A stretch of DNA of 64,000 nucleotides from Porphyridium purpureum (Eukaryota; Rhodophyta; Bangiophyceae; Porphyridiales; Porphyridiaceae): assembly GCA_008690995.1 (NCBI GenBank), contig VRMN01000001.1, positions 2,728,001 to 2,792,000 on the forward strand. Direction: 5' to 3'. Positions within the stretch are counted from its first letter, which is position 1; each line of letters opens with the position of its first letter. The notes beneath the pieces are model-generated. The model ran no database searches and was not told where the DNA came from. It saw nothing but the letters and a program-made list of their open reading frames with translations. Below are positions 36,621-46,402 of the stretch, one piece after another. The translations under genes were made by a program, and so were the position numbers.

Positions 36621-39194
36621 ATGGCATTTGTGCCGGGTTCTGGACTCACCGCGTGCGCGGCTTGCGGTTGCGGCGGGACTGCGTGGTTTCAGATTCGCGT
36701 GTCAGACTATGTGGGCTCGTGCCAGCGGTTGAACAGTAGGGGCCGGCGGCAAGGACGTCGGAGAGGAACACAATGTGCTGTGAAAATGGCCGAGGAGCCT
36801 CGTTACTCTGCAAAAGGGCTTGTCGTGAAACGAGCCAAGGAGACTGCACCATCGAAATTGAAAAAATCAGATGCGGGAACTTCGGCACAGGCAGGAGCTT
36901 CCGACAGTCGAATCTCCAAAACAGGTACCGAAGATTCATCTGGGTTGGCTGAGCAGCGCCAACAGCAAGGACGAGCGGTGCAGACTTTAACATCCTCATC
37001 GCCGGAACGAGGAACGCAGGTGCCCGCGTTTGAATTGCCACGAAACGAAAGCATTTCGCTTTTCGTGCTTGCTGCGATGGTAGGTTCAGGAACGGGCTTG
37101 ATGATAACTCTTTTCAAAAATGGCATTCACTCGGTCATGCATGTCGCGTATGGTGACTTGGTAGCCGGTGCACTGCTCCCGTACTTGCACGAGTACAATG
37201 TCATTATGATCCCGTTCCTTGGTGGTCTAGCAGTTGCCGGGATCCGCTCGCTTGTGGGATCATTCGGTGGCGGGCTCGCTGAGACTATCAAGGATAATGA
37301 ACAGGGGGTGCCAGTAAATATGAAGCGCACCGCCGCCAAGGCGTCTGCGGCTATCGTTACGCTGGGCTCCGGCTGCTCGCTCGGTCCGGAAGGGCCGGCG
37401 GTCGAGATTGGAGCATCCGTGTCGCGAATTATTAGTCAGTACTTTGAGCTTTCTCCCGAGCGCCGTCGCATCATTCTTGCATCTGGAGCCGCGGCCGGAG
37501 TTGCCGCCGGCTTCAACGCACCGATTGCAGGCGTCTTTTTTGCTCAAGAACTCGTTCTGGGTAAGCTTCAAAATGTGCTCTCTCAGCCGGGGACGGTGCC
37601 GCCTACACAGATTATCACCGTGCTTCTCCTGTCCTCGTCCATATCTGCACTGATTGCGCAGGTTGGATTGGGCTCAAACCCGGCGTTTGTGTTGCCGCAG
37701 TACGAACTGCGGAACCCCGTACTCGAACTTCCATTATACATTGGCTTGGGTCTGGTCGTGGGGATGGCAAGCTTTCTGTTCAAACAGGTCATGAAACAGG
37801 GCGTGTCCCTGTTTGACGCGGGACCTTTGGCTGCGTTCCCGAGAAGTCTCAAACCAGCACTGGGTGGGCTGGCGTGCGGTGTAGTGGCTGTGTTCTATCC
37901 TCAAATTCTATTCTTTGGGTACGACACGCTCGATGCTCTGCTTGCAGACACGGAGTTTCCGCTTGCGCTGCTTGTGGCGCTTATCTTTCTGAAGCCGGCC
38001 ATGACATCGATTTCACTTGGCTCTGGACTCGTGGGCGGCATCTTCGCACCTTCCATGTTTCTTGGTGCAACGATAGGCGCGTCCTATAATAAGATTCTGA
38101 CCGATGGGTACGATTTCGTCACACTCACTCTGTTCAAGACATTTGGTGCACAATCCGCATCTGCACTGATTGGAAGCTTTAGTATCGCCGGCCCGCCGGC
38201 ATACAGCGTGGTTGGAATGGCTGCAGCTCTTGCGGGCGTGTTTGGGGCTCCCCTGACGGGGTTCCTTCTCCTTTTCGAGCTAACCCGTGATTATCGTATT
38301 GTATTGCCTCTCATGGCAAGTGTCGGATTCTCTACGTGGGCCGTGGACCAATTTGAGCGCGGACAGGAGGAGAAGAAGAAGCGGCAGTTGCAAGAATCCA
38401 GCAGTGATGCCGTTCCTGCTTCAAAGACCAGTGTTTCTTGTGAGGATGCAGCGGGGGGCGAAGGACGCAGAACCAAAATGCCGAATGCGCAGCTCTCTTC
38501 TTCGTCTTCAGTTTCTACCTCCGGTGAAGGAAACGAACTGGAGCTCGTGGCTCAGGACCAACTGAATATCCTAGACTCTTTGCTGGTTCAGGATCATTGC
38601 AGAGTAGACATCGTTGTTCTCGATGAGATGGAAAATTTGCAAGGCGCGTTTCGCCGATTATACGAGGCGAAGCAGAGTGTGGCATTAGTCGCGCGGCGCA
38701 GTGCCGGCACGAGTATGAAAAACGCCGACGAGTCTAATCGTACTTTTGTCGAGGAATTGGAGGCCCTCGTGTGCTACGGCATTGTGACTCTGGACGACAT
38801 TTCAACTGCCTTTGCGCGCTTCCGTGCATCTACATCTGCAACTGATCGCGTTGCTGCATCTCGCACGCCGGCAAGAGACAACGGACGCGCAGGCGGCAAA
38901 GTGGATGAGAAAGTAGTCTGCGGAGAAGGGCCTGAGCTCGAATATTGCCTTGTCGTGTCTCAAAATTTCACAGATGTGCTTGTTCGAGACGTATGTACAG
39001 AGGACGTACTCTTTGTTTACAAGGATATGTCGCTCGCAAAAGCATACCAAATCATGACGTCACGCGGGATTCGGCAACTGCCAGTCGTCTCTGACGAGAG
39101 CGGGGAGGAGCTGGTGGGTCTGATTGGGTTGGATCAAATCCGAACGGCTTACCTCTTGGAGAACGCAAGGAGAAATTTTTCCGGTGATATTTGA
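36621..39194 (+). CDS. ClC-type chloride channel/exchanger, probably plastid (CLC-e/f-like), with CBS domains
   Basis: The product has 857 residues from the ATG at 36621; the frame upstream opens at GTG. The first ~55 residues (MAFVPGSGLTACAACG...RRGTQCAVKMAEEP) look like a plastid transit peptide with a C-A-V cleavage-like site. About ten membrane helices follow. The ion-pathway motifs are GGGLAETIK (in place of GSGIPE), GPEGP with the gating-type Glu at residue 257, and GGIFAPSMF. This pattern matches the plant CLC-e/f and cyanobacterial branch rather than vacuolar CLC-a. The C-terminus holds two CBS-like segments, the second (VRDVCTEDVLFVYKDMSLAKAYQIM) being clear. It probably carries chloride across a plastid membrane. 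Confidence 0.85.
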   Translation: MAFVPGSGLTACAACGCGGTAWFQIRVSDYVGSCQRLNSRGRRQGRRRGTQCAVKMAEEPRYSAKGLVVKRAKETAPSKLKKSDAGTSAQAGASDSRISKTGTEDSSGLAEQRQQQGRAVQTLTSSSPERGTQVPAFELPRNESISLFVLAAMVGSGTGLMITLFKNGIHSVMHVAYGDLVAGALLPYLHEYNVIMIPFLGGLAVAGIRSLVGSFGGGLAETIKDNEQGVPVNMKRTAAKASAAIVTLGSGCSLGPEGPAVEIGASVSRIISQYFELSPERRRIILASGAAAGVAAGFNAPIAGVFFAQELVLGKLQNVLSQPGTVPPTQIITVLLLSSSISALIAQVGLGSNPAFVLPQYELRNPVLELPLYIGLGLVVGMASFLFKQVMKQGVSLFDAGPLAAFPRSLKPALGGLACGVVAVFYPQILFFGYDTLDALLADTEFPLALLVALIFLKPAMTSISLGSGLVGGIFAPSMFLGATIGASYNKILTDGYDFVTLTLFKTFGAQSASALIGSFSIAGPPAYSVVGMAAALAGVFGAPLTGFLLLFELTRDYRIVLPLMASVGFSTWAVDQFERGQEEKKKRQLQESSSDAVPASKTSVSCEDAAGGEGRRTKMPNAQLSSSSSVSTSGEGNELELVAQDQLNILDSLLVQDHCRVDIVVLDEMENLQGAFRRLYEAKQSVALVARRSAGTSMKNADESNRTFVEELEALVCYGIVTLDDISTAFARFRASTSATDRVAASRTPARDNGRAGGKVDEKVVCGEGPELEYCLVVSQNFTDVLVRDVCTEDVLFVYKDMSLAKAYQIMTSRGIRQLPVVSDESGEELVGLIGLDQIRTAYLLENARRNFSGDI

Positions 39195-39370
39195 TTAGAC
39201 AAGCTCCGCCGGGACACAACATTTGTGCGTGCAAGAATGAATAACGGTCGCGAAGCAAGAAGGTCGCAACAGCTGGGTTGTATCATAATCAAAAAACAGC
39301 GGCGGGTCCCATTCAAAGATCAAGGGTCAAAGCGGTTTCAAGGACGAGACGCAAACGAAAGATCATGAAC

Positions 39371-40735
39371 TTATATGCATGCAAAGAGATCACGAGGATC
39401 CAACTCAACAAGCCGAGGGTCCGACAAAGAAACGCCAGGATGACTGTCCTGGCCGAACGCACTTTCTTGAATAAACCAATGGCTCGGATCCACCAGGCTC
39501 TTGTCCACAACCACACCATATACGTGCTCGCGAAACCATGCCTCGGACATTGTAACATATCCACTGTCACCACAATCTGGACCCCAGCTGTTTTCCACAC
39601 GAAAGAAGCCATCTCCGTATCCAGAAAATACCATGTTGTGGCTTGACACAGCAAGACCAAGCTCGATCCGTTCCTTCCGACTGAGACGTTTTGAAAGGCC
39701 CACGCAAGAGAGAATGTCCAAATCCTGCAGACCGGTGGAACGATCAAAGTCTCCTGCTGAGTCCACATCACAACCGAACCACACGGGCTCACGGAGTTCT
39801 TGAATAGACCTCTTCACCGCTGTTTGCATCGTGTCCATATCGACATTAATCCAAGCGAGCATCGTCCGTGGAGAACAAGAATCGAACTTCTTCAGACATG
39901 CAGAGTTTTTGCCGTGCTTGACGGTCATGACGCTACCTTTCGGCAAGGCCGGATTACATGCCAGTCCAACTTTTTGTTCTAGATTGTAGAAGGGTTCCAC
40001 ATGCGTGCGAAAATACTCGAGCGGCGTCATGTCAATATCCCCAATTCTGACTGTACGCAGCGGCATGCCCAGAAAAGACGCGAGCAAGGCTCTAATCTGC
40101 TCCAATTTCTCGTCCAAGGCGTCATGTACAGCGCGCGAATCCCTGCCATTCTCATTCACGATGCGCTGCAGCTCGACACCCATTTCTACAGTCACACGAT
40201 TGAGCACAGCACACAACTGCCTTGAGTTTGAATGATGGTACGTGTCTGGCGCCACTCTCTTTGGTACCACACCGTACTTAAGCACAAGCGCGCGGAAGAC
40301 ATGCCAGTCGCTTCCATCTCTTGCTGGTCCAACGCGGAACAGATATTTCATCAAGTCATCGTTTTCGGCCTGCCCGGCTAGTTCGATTACATCCATCAAG
40401 AACGCTTGCATCTTCTCGAACTTTTCGTAAAACACCAAAAAGCTTTGGCTGAGCTCAAAGCCACTTTCTTGGTCACTATCTGTGTCCCACTTCATCTGAC
40501 GACGCAACACAGTCAGGCCTGCAAACATCCAACAGCGGCCAGATTGGAGCTGTGCGCCGACCGGAATCTCCTCGAGCATGGTTGCACTGGGAGCAGGGCA
40601 AGCCGCCGCGGCATCCCGCAGGGGTTGTGCTTTGCTTGCATCCAGAGGGACAGCTCCGTCTATCCATGCTGAAGCCGCCATTGGAAGTGCAACTCGTTCA
40701 GGAACCTTCGAAAGCCTGTCGGCTAACTTGGGCAT
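39371..40735 (-). CDS. Bleomycin hydrolase-like cysteine aminopeptidase (peptidase C1B)
   Basis: The product has 454 residues, the normal length for the family, from the ATG at 40735. The papain-type catalytic set is complete. The oxyanion Gln is Q62 and the nucleophile is C68, in AQLQSGRCWMFA. The His is in SSHNMVFSGY (about residue 364) and the Asn in VENSWG (about 382). Family members are cytosolic homohexameric aminopeptidases that trim peptides and hydrolyse homocysteine thiolactone or bleomycin. The His motif is usually H-A-M and here is H-N-M. It converges with the ClC gene across about 176 bp. Confidence 0.93.
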   Translation of the reverse strand: MPKLADRLSKVPERVALPMAASAWIDGAVPLDASKAQPLRDAAAACPAPSATMLEEIPVGAQLQSGRCWMFAGLTVLRRQMKWDTDSDQESGFELSQSFLVFYEKFEKMQAFLMDVIELAGQAENDDLMKYLFRVGPARDGSDWHVFRALVLKYGVVPKRVAPDTYHHSNSRQLCAVLNRVTVEMGVELQRIVNENGRDSRAVHDALDEKLEQIRALLASFLGMPLRTVRIGDIDMTPLEYFRTHVEPFYNLEQKVGLACNPALPKGSVMTVKHGKNSACLKKFDSCSPRTMLAWINVDMDTMQTAVKRSIQELREPVWFGCDVDSAGDFDRSTGLQDLDILSCVGLSKRLSRKERIELGLAVSSHNMVFSGYGDGFFRVENSWGPDCGDSGYVTMSEAWFREHVYGVVVDKSLVDPSHWFIQESAFGQDSHPGVSLSDPRLVELDPRDLFACI

Positions 40736-40883
40736 TTGATTCGAGCTGGCCCATGCGTCGCGAGGATCGTCTCGTACAGGTTTCTTTTTTCTTTTTTATT
40801 TGGGCTTATCCAACGGGAGTGCTTAGAAGCACAGCCTTCAAAATGAGAAGGTTTCGAGTCCCACATGGACACGTGCGGCGCGG

Positions 40884-41228
40884 CTAGCTGCGCCACTTCA
40901 GAACGCCGGCCTTTGGGTACTTGTCCTGGAATTTCTTGTACCAACCCATGAGTTGTTGAATCTCCTGGGGACTGAGATCATCTGTATTCTTCTCGAGGTC
41001 GACAATGGCCGGATCCAAGCACCCTGTCGCGAGCGCAAATGAGGCATCCCTACCGGCAAACAAGTTGTACGGCCCGCCCGGCCCGTAAAACGACGACGCG
41101 CCAGACATGTCGAAGACGGTGATTTCCAGCGACTCGACGTCCCTCACCGCCACGTAAATAGGCGTGTTGTCTGCGCCCGTGTTTGGACGCAGCTCTTCTC
41201 TCGAGAACTCGCGCACTGCCTCCGCCAT
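40884..41228 (-). CDS. Cytochrome b5-like haem/steroid-binding protein (MAPR family)
   Basis: The product has 114 residues from the ATG at 41228 (MAEAVREFSREELRP); the frame upstream opens only at GTG. The MAPR-type cytochrome b5 fold covers nearly all of it. FSREELRPNTG and PIYVAVRDVESLEITVFDMSG are followed by FYGPGGPYNLFAGRDASFALATG, where Tyr residues replace the His haem ligands of true cytochrome b5. There is no transmembrane helix, unlike animal PGRMC1 and plant MSBP1. It may act as a soluble haem or sterol-binding partner of cytochrome P450s. It is divergent from the HAD gene across 191 bp. Confidence 0.88.
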   Translation of the reverse strand: MAEAVREFSREELRPNTGADNTPIYVAVRDVESLEITVFDMSGASSFYGPGGPYNLFAGRDASFALATGCLDPAIVDLEKNTDDLSPQEIQQLMGWYKKFQDKYPKAGVLKWRS

Positions 41229-41419
41229 GGCGCACAACTGCTTCGTCTTCGTCTTCGTGCCTACCACCGCAGTTTGTGAATCCGACACCAGCAGAAAGAA
41301 ACCAGAGAAACCGGCAAGTTCGTATTTAAAGGGCCCGTTCTGATGAGAAGCGAAACGAGGCTTGTGCGCTGTCAGTGCATGTGCAAGTTGAGGATCCGGT
41401 CGCCCGCGCGGTGAATGGA

Positions 41420-42121
41420 ATGGGCGCGGCGCAAACTTGCGAGAATGAGGCGTTTCGGGCGCTGCGTGAGTGTGCGGTATGTGCGCTGAACGAGCACCAA
41501 GTTTGCGACTCCTGCTGCGCAGTGCTGAAGCGCTTTGACGCTCTTGTCTTTGATTGTGATGGCACGCTCGTCGATTCGATGCCGATGCATTTCGAGTCCT
41601 TTCAGGAGGTTTGCAGAGAGTTCGGACTAGACTTTAGCGAACAGCGCTTCTACGAGCTGGGCGGTGTGCCAGTAGATACGATTTTTGAACGACTCGGTCG
41701 CGAGCAGGGCGTGAACATTGATGTGCAGCGCTGTGTGGCCATGAAGAATGAGGTGTTTCACCGGACTTTCATTCACAACGTCACTGAGATCGCGTGTGTG
41801 ACTCGATATGCACGTGCTGCGCTGCAGATGGGCATTCCGTGCGGCGTGTGCAGTGGTTCGGAGCGGCGAGACGTGCTGACCGAACTGCGCGACACCGGGC
41901 TGCTCGAGCTGTTCGCTGACGACGCCATCGTCACGCGTGAAGACGTCAAGCACGGCAAACCGGCGCCAGACCCGTACCTGCTCGCGGCCGACCGACTCGG
42001 CGTGAGCGGCAAACAGTGCATCGCATTCGAAGACAGCCACGGCGGCGTTTCGTCGATCATGGCAGCTCACATGTGCCCTGTGTATGTGCCTGACTTGCAT
42101 CTGTATCCGCGCAGGTACTGA
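41420..42121 (+). CDS. HAD-superfamily hydrolase, beta-phosphoglucomutase-like
   Basis: The product has 233 residues from the ATG at 41420. HAD motif I is FDCDGTLVDS with the nucleophile D45 and acid/base D47. The helical cap begins MPMHFESFQEVCREFGLDF. Motif II is GVCSGSERRDV, motif III the Lys in HGKPAPDPYLLAADRLG, and motif IV FEDSHGGVSSIMAA. This set is typical of subfamily IA phosphatases and mutases acting on small sugar phosphates. The first 40 residues contain six cysteines and are not part of the HAD fold. The substrate is unknown. Confidence 0.88.
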   Translation: MGAAQTCENEAFRALRECAVCALNEHQVCDSCCAVLKRFDALVFDCDGTLVDSMPMHFESFQEVCREFGLDFSEQRFYELGGVPVDTIFERLGREQGVNIDVQRCVAMKNEVFHRTFIHNVTEIACVTRYARAALQMGIPCGVCSGSERRDVLTELRDTGLLELFADDAIVTREDVKHGKPAPDPYLLAADRLGVSGKQCIAFEDSHGGVSSIMAAHMCPVYVPDLHLYPRRY

Positions 42122-42286
42122 CCGAGCTTTCCGGCCCGCGCGAGAACGAGCAGCATCTATGCGTAGAAGCCACGTCATTCTAAACCTCCAGACTGCGACT
42201 CGAGCTGACGTCGACGAACGTCCTTCCAGTGACTACGAAGCCATGACCCCCGAAAACCTGAGCGCTTCTCACAGCGCGCTGGGCAG

Positions 42287-42339
42287 CCGGACGAGCAATC
42301 CGGACGAGCAATCCGGACGAGCAAGCGGGACGAGCAATA
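42287..42339. repeat. 13-bp tandem repeat CCGGACGAGCAAT, about four copies
   Basis: There are two perfect copies, then two with one or two changes. The array lies between the HAD stop and the acyl-CoA-binding protein start. Confidence 0.85.
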
Positions 42340-42445
42340 TGGATGAGCAGACCGGCCGGCAATGCAGGCTCCTATCTGATGCCACGCATCAGCTCGAGGC
42401 TCTCCGGCTTCCCTGCTCCCTCGCTGCTCATCCACACCCGGCACG

Positions 42446-42496
42446 ACTGTACATTTTGTACAGTGCAAGCCGGTGTCTTTGGGGTAGAGGTACAGT
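42446..42496. promoter_or_regulatory. Inverted ACTGTAC...GTACAGT pair plus a third copy upstream of the ACBP gene
   Basis: ACTGTAC (42446-42452) and GTACAGT (42458-42464) face each other across ATTTT, forming a near-perfect palindrome. A third copy, GTACAGTTGG, starts at 42490. This is the clearest dyad form of the motif in the window. Confidence 0.5.
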
Positions 42497-42690
42497 TGGC
42501 GCAGGTTCAGCGCGTCGCAGCGTACGTGCGCGGCTCATTTGGACCGACCTTGCGACAGAAGAGACGAGCCGATCGGTATGGGGATGGTCAAGTCGGCGCG
42601 AGGAAGGAGAAGGGAGAGAGGGAAGAGAACGGAGGCGGCAGTGGTGGAGTGATCAGGGGGCTTGAAGCAGAAGAAGAGATAAGATTCGCG

Positions 42691-42966
42691 ATGGGATTGG
42701 AGGACGTGTTCAAGGAGGCCGCGGACAAGATCAAGGAGGTCAGCGGCGTGTCGAACGATGACATGCTGTTCTTGTACGGACACTTCAAGCAGGCCACCGT
42801 GGGTGACTGCACCACAGAGCGCCCGGGCGGCCTGTTCAACCAGAAGGAGAAGATGAAGTGGGACGCGTGGAACGAGCGCAAGGGCATGGCCAAGGATGAC
42901 GCCATGAAGGCGTACATCGCAAAGGTCGACGCGCTTGCCGGCACCGAATTTGCGTCCAAAATTTAG
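42691..42966 (+). CDS. ACBP: Acyl-CoA-binding protein
   Basis: The product has 91 residues from the ATG at 42691 (MGLEDVFKEAADKIKEV), the size of canonical ACBP. The ligand-binding signature is present: LYGHFKQATVGD, RPGGLFNQKEKMKWDAWNERKGM and the final AYIAKVDAL. It should be a cytosolic four-helix protein carrying long-chain acyl-CoA between synthesis and use. Codons upstream in the same frame continue without an ATG next to any domain, so this start is secure. Confidence 0.95.
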   Translation: MGLEDVFKEAADKIKEVSGVSNDDMLFLYGHFKQATVGDCTTERPGGLFNQKEKMKWDAWNERKGMAKDDAMKAYIAKVDALAGTEFASKI

Positions 42967-43570
42967 TCGGGCGCCGTCGGCGAGTCGTAAGCCAGATCGC
43001 GCTTTTTTCTCTAGAAGTAGCTTGAGTCCATCCTTTTGTCCGATGTGGAAATTTTCCGGCAAACTTTAAAGCAAAAGGCATCGAAACGAATTCTGACTAC
43101 GGCGCGCAGACTCTGTACGCGGGGCTGGCTCACGTCGCGGCACACAACCCACGCAAACTGCTAACCCATGTGATGCTTCTCCAGTGGGACTCTACACACC
43201 TTCGCAACCGACCTCTGGACTCGTGCACGACTTTCTCTCCACCCACGCACACACACGCCTCCGTATTGACCCACTCCAGACCCCACGCAAGTGTTCCTCG
43301 AGAAACCGGTTGCCAGCACCAGCAGAAATGCAAACGCGCAACGGTATAAAAAGAAGAGAGCGGGTGTGGTGCAGAAGAGTAGCGGTTCGGGAAGGAAGAG
43401 CGACAGAGATAAGGTATCGTGGGGTGTGTGTGTGTGTCGGTGCGTCGTTATTTGCTGTGCCCACACTCCCGGCACTGAAGGAGAGCTGGGCGGTTTCGGG
43501 ACTCGGAAGACTCGCTGAGCTTTGTGAGGGGAAAGAGGCAGTGGCAGTTGTGGGGCGCAGCGTTTGAGAG
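42967..43570. other. Promoter region of the GYF-like gene
   Basis: It holds a TATA box (GGTATAAAAAG near 43343) and a GT microsatellite (43424-43437). No gene was seen. Confidence 0.55.
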
Positions 43571-43954
43571 ATGGGGTTGTCGGGAAGCAAGGAGGAAGTG
43601 TGGTTCTACTTGGCGTCGGAAGGGAAAAAGAAGCCGTGGAAGAAGGTCGGGCCGTTCCGGCTGTACGCGCTGGCACAGATGTACAAGGAGGAGCAGATTA
43701 CCGATGAGACCATGGTGTGGAGCAACATCAAGTTCCGCATGGACCCAAATGAATCTCGTAAAAAAGATTACATGGATGGCTGGGTCAAGATACGCGACAT
43801 GCCGATGGAATTCCACACGCGGTTCCAACCCATGGTCGCGTCGGCGCAGGACCGCCGCCAGGCTGGTCAGCCACTCGCGCCCCTTGCACCGCACACGCCG
43901 GTCCAGGGATACGAAAACATGCAGAGTCCGGCAATGCCGGCAGGATATGCTTAG
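43571..43954 (+). CDS. Small GYF_2-like protein with N-myristoylation-type start
   Basis: The product has 127 residues from the ATG at 43571. The start MGLSGSKEE fits the N-myristoylation consensus (Gly2, Ser6). Residues about 10-50 (VWFYLASEGKKKPWKKVGPFRLYALAQMYKEEQITDETMVW) match the GYF_2 pattern, with the WFY...GPF...L...I....VW framework. This domain usually binds proline-rich or other short peptides. The C-terminus is Pro/Gln-rich. A membrane-attached adaptor is a plausible role, but no partner can be named. Confidence 0.65.
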   Translation: MGLSGSKEEVWFYLASEGKKKPWKKVGPFRLYALAQMYKEEQITDETMVWSNIKFRMDPNESRKKDYMDGWVKIRDMPMEFHTRFQPMVASAQDRRQAGQPLAPLAPHTPVQGYENMQSPAMPAGYA

Positions 43955-44122
43955 GAAGGACGTAAAAGCCTCACGGTCTAGTTTACTTTCTACTATACAT
44001 GTTGTTGAAGTACTTGCTTTCGGCGTCTAACGCTTCAACTTGCACCATTTCTTTTTTTCCGGCGGAATCCGCACTTCCACAGGCCACATGAAGATCAGCA
44101 GCCGGACCACTGCCAATCGCTT

Positions 44123-46069
44123 TTATAGCAACTCGAAATCTACCGCGAGAGCGCAGTGATCTGAGCTCCATACCGTATTGGGAATGGCGAGATGGGCCGG
44201 GTTTGACGAAACCACGCTTCCCGGTGGCTCACCGACCAACTCCGCCTCGTCGGGCAAACGAAGCACCGCGCGCACACGGATACCCGCCTGCAGAAACCAA
44301 ATATAATCGAGCGTACCGCGGTATTCTGCCGTGTAATTGGTAAACATCGGCTCCTCGCCCAATGTCTGCGCATAAGCAGATTGGAACGGAAGACCGGTGT
44401 ACAAGTTGAGTCGCGGGAGCACGTTGTACGGATCTTTGGCTTGCGAGGCCGGTCCGCGCACCATGCCGGTGTTGATCAGCTCGTACACATCACTGTCTGG
44501 CTCGCTGTTGAAATCACCAGCGAGTATAATGGGACACTGCGTATTGAGTTCGGACAACATGTGTAAGAATGCCTGCACTTGGAAAATTTTCACGTCCTGC
44601 TTCTCCGGGTCCCAGTAAATGTGCGTGTTAGCCACGCATACCGTTTCGCATGCACCATCGCGCTTCCGAAGCATTGTGGCCATCCCCACGTTTCCGCGAA
44701 TGAATCGATTCACCAGACGCGCCTGCGAAACTGGGTCACCCAGTTGTCGAGCCACGTTGTCGTACTCAATCGTGTGATTTTCAAGTAGCTCCAGCCGAGA
44801 AGTACGGTAAAAGGTGGCACACCCATCTACCTTGCCTTTCCTGCCCATGGGCTCGCGCGTCTTGGCCTTGAATAAGCCCGCGTACCCAAGTCGCTCGAAG
44901 GCCGGCTTAATATCTGACTCGTACTGGTCCTCCTGGATTTCCTGCAGGCAATAAACGTCACTGTCATACTGGCTGAGCTCGCGGAGTAGATTCACACAAC
45001 GGTACGACCACGCCAACGCCCAGCTAGGGCAGTGATCATACCGTTCACCTTGCGTGTATATCTCCGCGAGGCAGTTGTACGACACGAGGCGCAGCGCCGC
45101 AGAACCATATCGATTGGTCGCGCTGTCCATGTCGATCGAATGCAGCTGCAGGCCTCCCGGCAGCGAGTCGTCGTGCACGAGCACCAGCATATCGCGGCGC
45201 GGTGGACCTGCTGGTATCCCGAGCACGCGCTCGCTATCAACAGACATCCAGGCTCCCGCACCGGTCTGCTTACTGTGGCAGCGCACAGCGAGCTGGAGCG
45301 TGCAACCAATGTCCTCTGCCACAGGTACGTACACGCGCTGCTTACCCACCACCACGTTCCGGCGCCGATTTTCCTGAAATGTTTGCAAGATGAGCTCCTG
45401 AGGATCGTTCGACGCATGATTCTGCTTGCTGGCGTGCCCAGGGTTCCCAGTCGATGAGCTTGGCGGCGGGTTGAATGCCATCCGGATGATTTCGACGCGC
45501 GAGTCAATGTCGAGTTGCCTTATAGCTTCTCGTGCTTTTGTCTGCGCAAACTGCAGAGCACGCAGCGTTTGCCACGTGCTGTGCATGTGCGCCTCAGAGC
45601 AAAACCGGCTACTGTTTAAGGCTTCACAGAGCGCAGCGCGGTCCTCGCTCTGCATCTGCTCAGAGACCTGTATCTGAGCGAATTTGAGCAGCGGAGCAAA
45701 CTGAATGACGGCCGGGCGGCCGCAGTCGCGTTGCGCGCATGACAACGCCCAAGTGCACTTTTGCCACTGATACTCGAGCGTGTAACGGTCAGAGTCGGAG
45801 CTGCGCGATGGACTGGTACTATATCCATTCACAGTCGTCGAAGAAGTTATTCCGACAGATCCTGCGCTTTGCGAATCTTGCGCCTCATGCGACAGGGCGT
45901 AATCTTCGAGCCACTCGTTCGACTTGATGGAACCATCCGGCAACCGAATCACAACGAACGGCACGAGCGCGCACTGCTCGACGGGTACCGTCGTGCACAG
46001 AAACTCGCACCGCAAGATCTCACACGTGGTTCCACGTGCGGACACCGCGGCGCCCGCGTGCCCGCTCAT
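44123..46069 (-). CDS. CCR4: CCR4-type endonuclease/exonuclease/phosphatase-family deadenylase
   Basis: The product has 648 residues from the ATG at 46069; the frame upstream opens at GTG. The EEP nuclease domain (about residues 325-648) has the family motifs in order: LVSYNCLAEIY, YCLQEIQ (metal-binding Glu), VANTHIYWDP, LAGDFNSEPDSDVY, TLDYIWF and SSDHCALAVDF. A Cys/His zinc-finger-like region precedes it (CTWALSCAQRDCG to FCSEAH), as in plant CCR4 proteins; a leucine-rich-repeat region as in yeast Ccr4 is absent. It should shorten mRNA poly(A) tails in the CCR4-NOT complex or process bodies. It is divergent from the small membrane-protein gene. Confidence 0.88.
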   Translation of the reverse strand: MSGHAGAAVSARGTTCEILRCEFLCTTVPVEQCALVPFVVIRLPDGSIKSNEWLEDYALSHEAQDSQSAGSVGITSSTTVNGYSTSPSRSSDSDRYTLEYQWQKCTWALSCAQRDCGRPAVIQFAPLLKFAQIQVSEQMQSEDRAALCEALNSSRFCSEAHMHSTWQTLRALQFAQTKAREAIRQLDIDSRVEIIRMAFNPPPSSSTGNPGHASKQNHASNDPQELILQTFQENRRRNVVVGKQRVYVPVAEDIGCTLQLAVRCHSKQTGAGAWMSVDSERVLGIPAGPPRRDMLVLVHDDSLPGGLQLHSIDMDSATNRYGSAALRLVSYNCLAEIYTQGERYDHCPSWALAWSYRCVNLLRELSQYDSDVYCLQEIQEDQYESDIKPAFERLGYAGLFKAKTREPMGRKGKVDGCATFYRTSRLELLENHTIEYDNVARQLGDPVSQARLVNRFIRGNVGMATMLRKRDGACETVCVANTHIYWDPEKQDVKIFQVQAFLHMLSELNTQCPIILAGDFNSEPDSDVYELINTGMVRGPASQAKDPYNVLPRLNLYTGLPFQSAYAQTLGEEPMFTNYTAEYRGTLDYIWFLQAGIRVRAVLRLPDEAELVGEPPGSVVSSNPAHLAIPNTVWSSDHCALAVDFELL

Positions 46070-46402
46070 CGCCGCGCGCACATCCACTCCCCCGCCCCAC
46101 TCCCTCCACCGACCAATCCGCACGCCGGAAACGCCTCGGGCATCTTCGCCTTACCATCCCACACAAGCCGCGCCATCTTCGTATTATTTAAGGTTTGTTA
46201 ATTAATTAAATCCAACCTTCAAAAAGTGAAAGTATCGGCCAACTGTACCACGAGCTTGGCGGTGTACTTTTCGGAGTGTACCGCGTGGAATGGAAGAACC
46301 GAGCTGCTGCGTTTTGTGTCCTGGTGCGTGAACCGGCGAAAGTCTACTTCCGGCTGGAGGTGAAGGACGCTTCTTGTGGGGCAAAGCAAAGGTGACGACA
46401 CA
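46070..46402. promoter_or_regulatory. Divergent promoter region with a CCAACTGTACC motif
   Basis: This 333-bp gap between two start codons contains CCAACTGTACC (motif core 46242-46248) and an AT-rich TTAATTAATTAAA stretch near 46198. No gene was seen. Confidence 0.4.

Larger units (their letters stand above)
42122..42690. other. Promoter region of the acyl-CoA-binding protein gene
   Basis: It contains a 13-bp tandem repeat (42287-42339) and three ACTGTAC/GTACAGT motifs, two of them forming an inverted pair (42446-42464). No gene was seen. Confidence 0.55.

Noticed and set aside
40795-40870. tRNA-like stretch with GGTTTCGAGTCCC and a CCTTC/GAAGG hairpin
   Set aside because: The presumed anticodon loop lacks U33, the T-stem does not pair, and no acceptor stem closes it.
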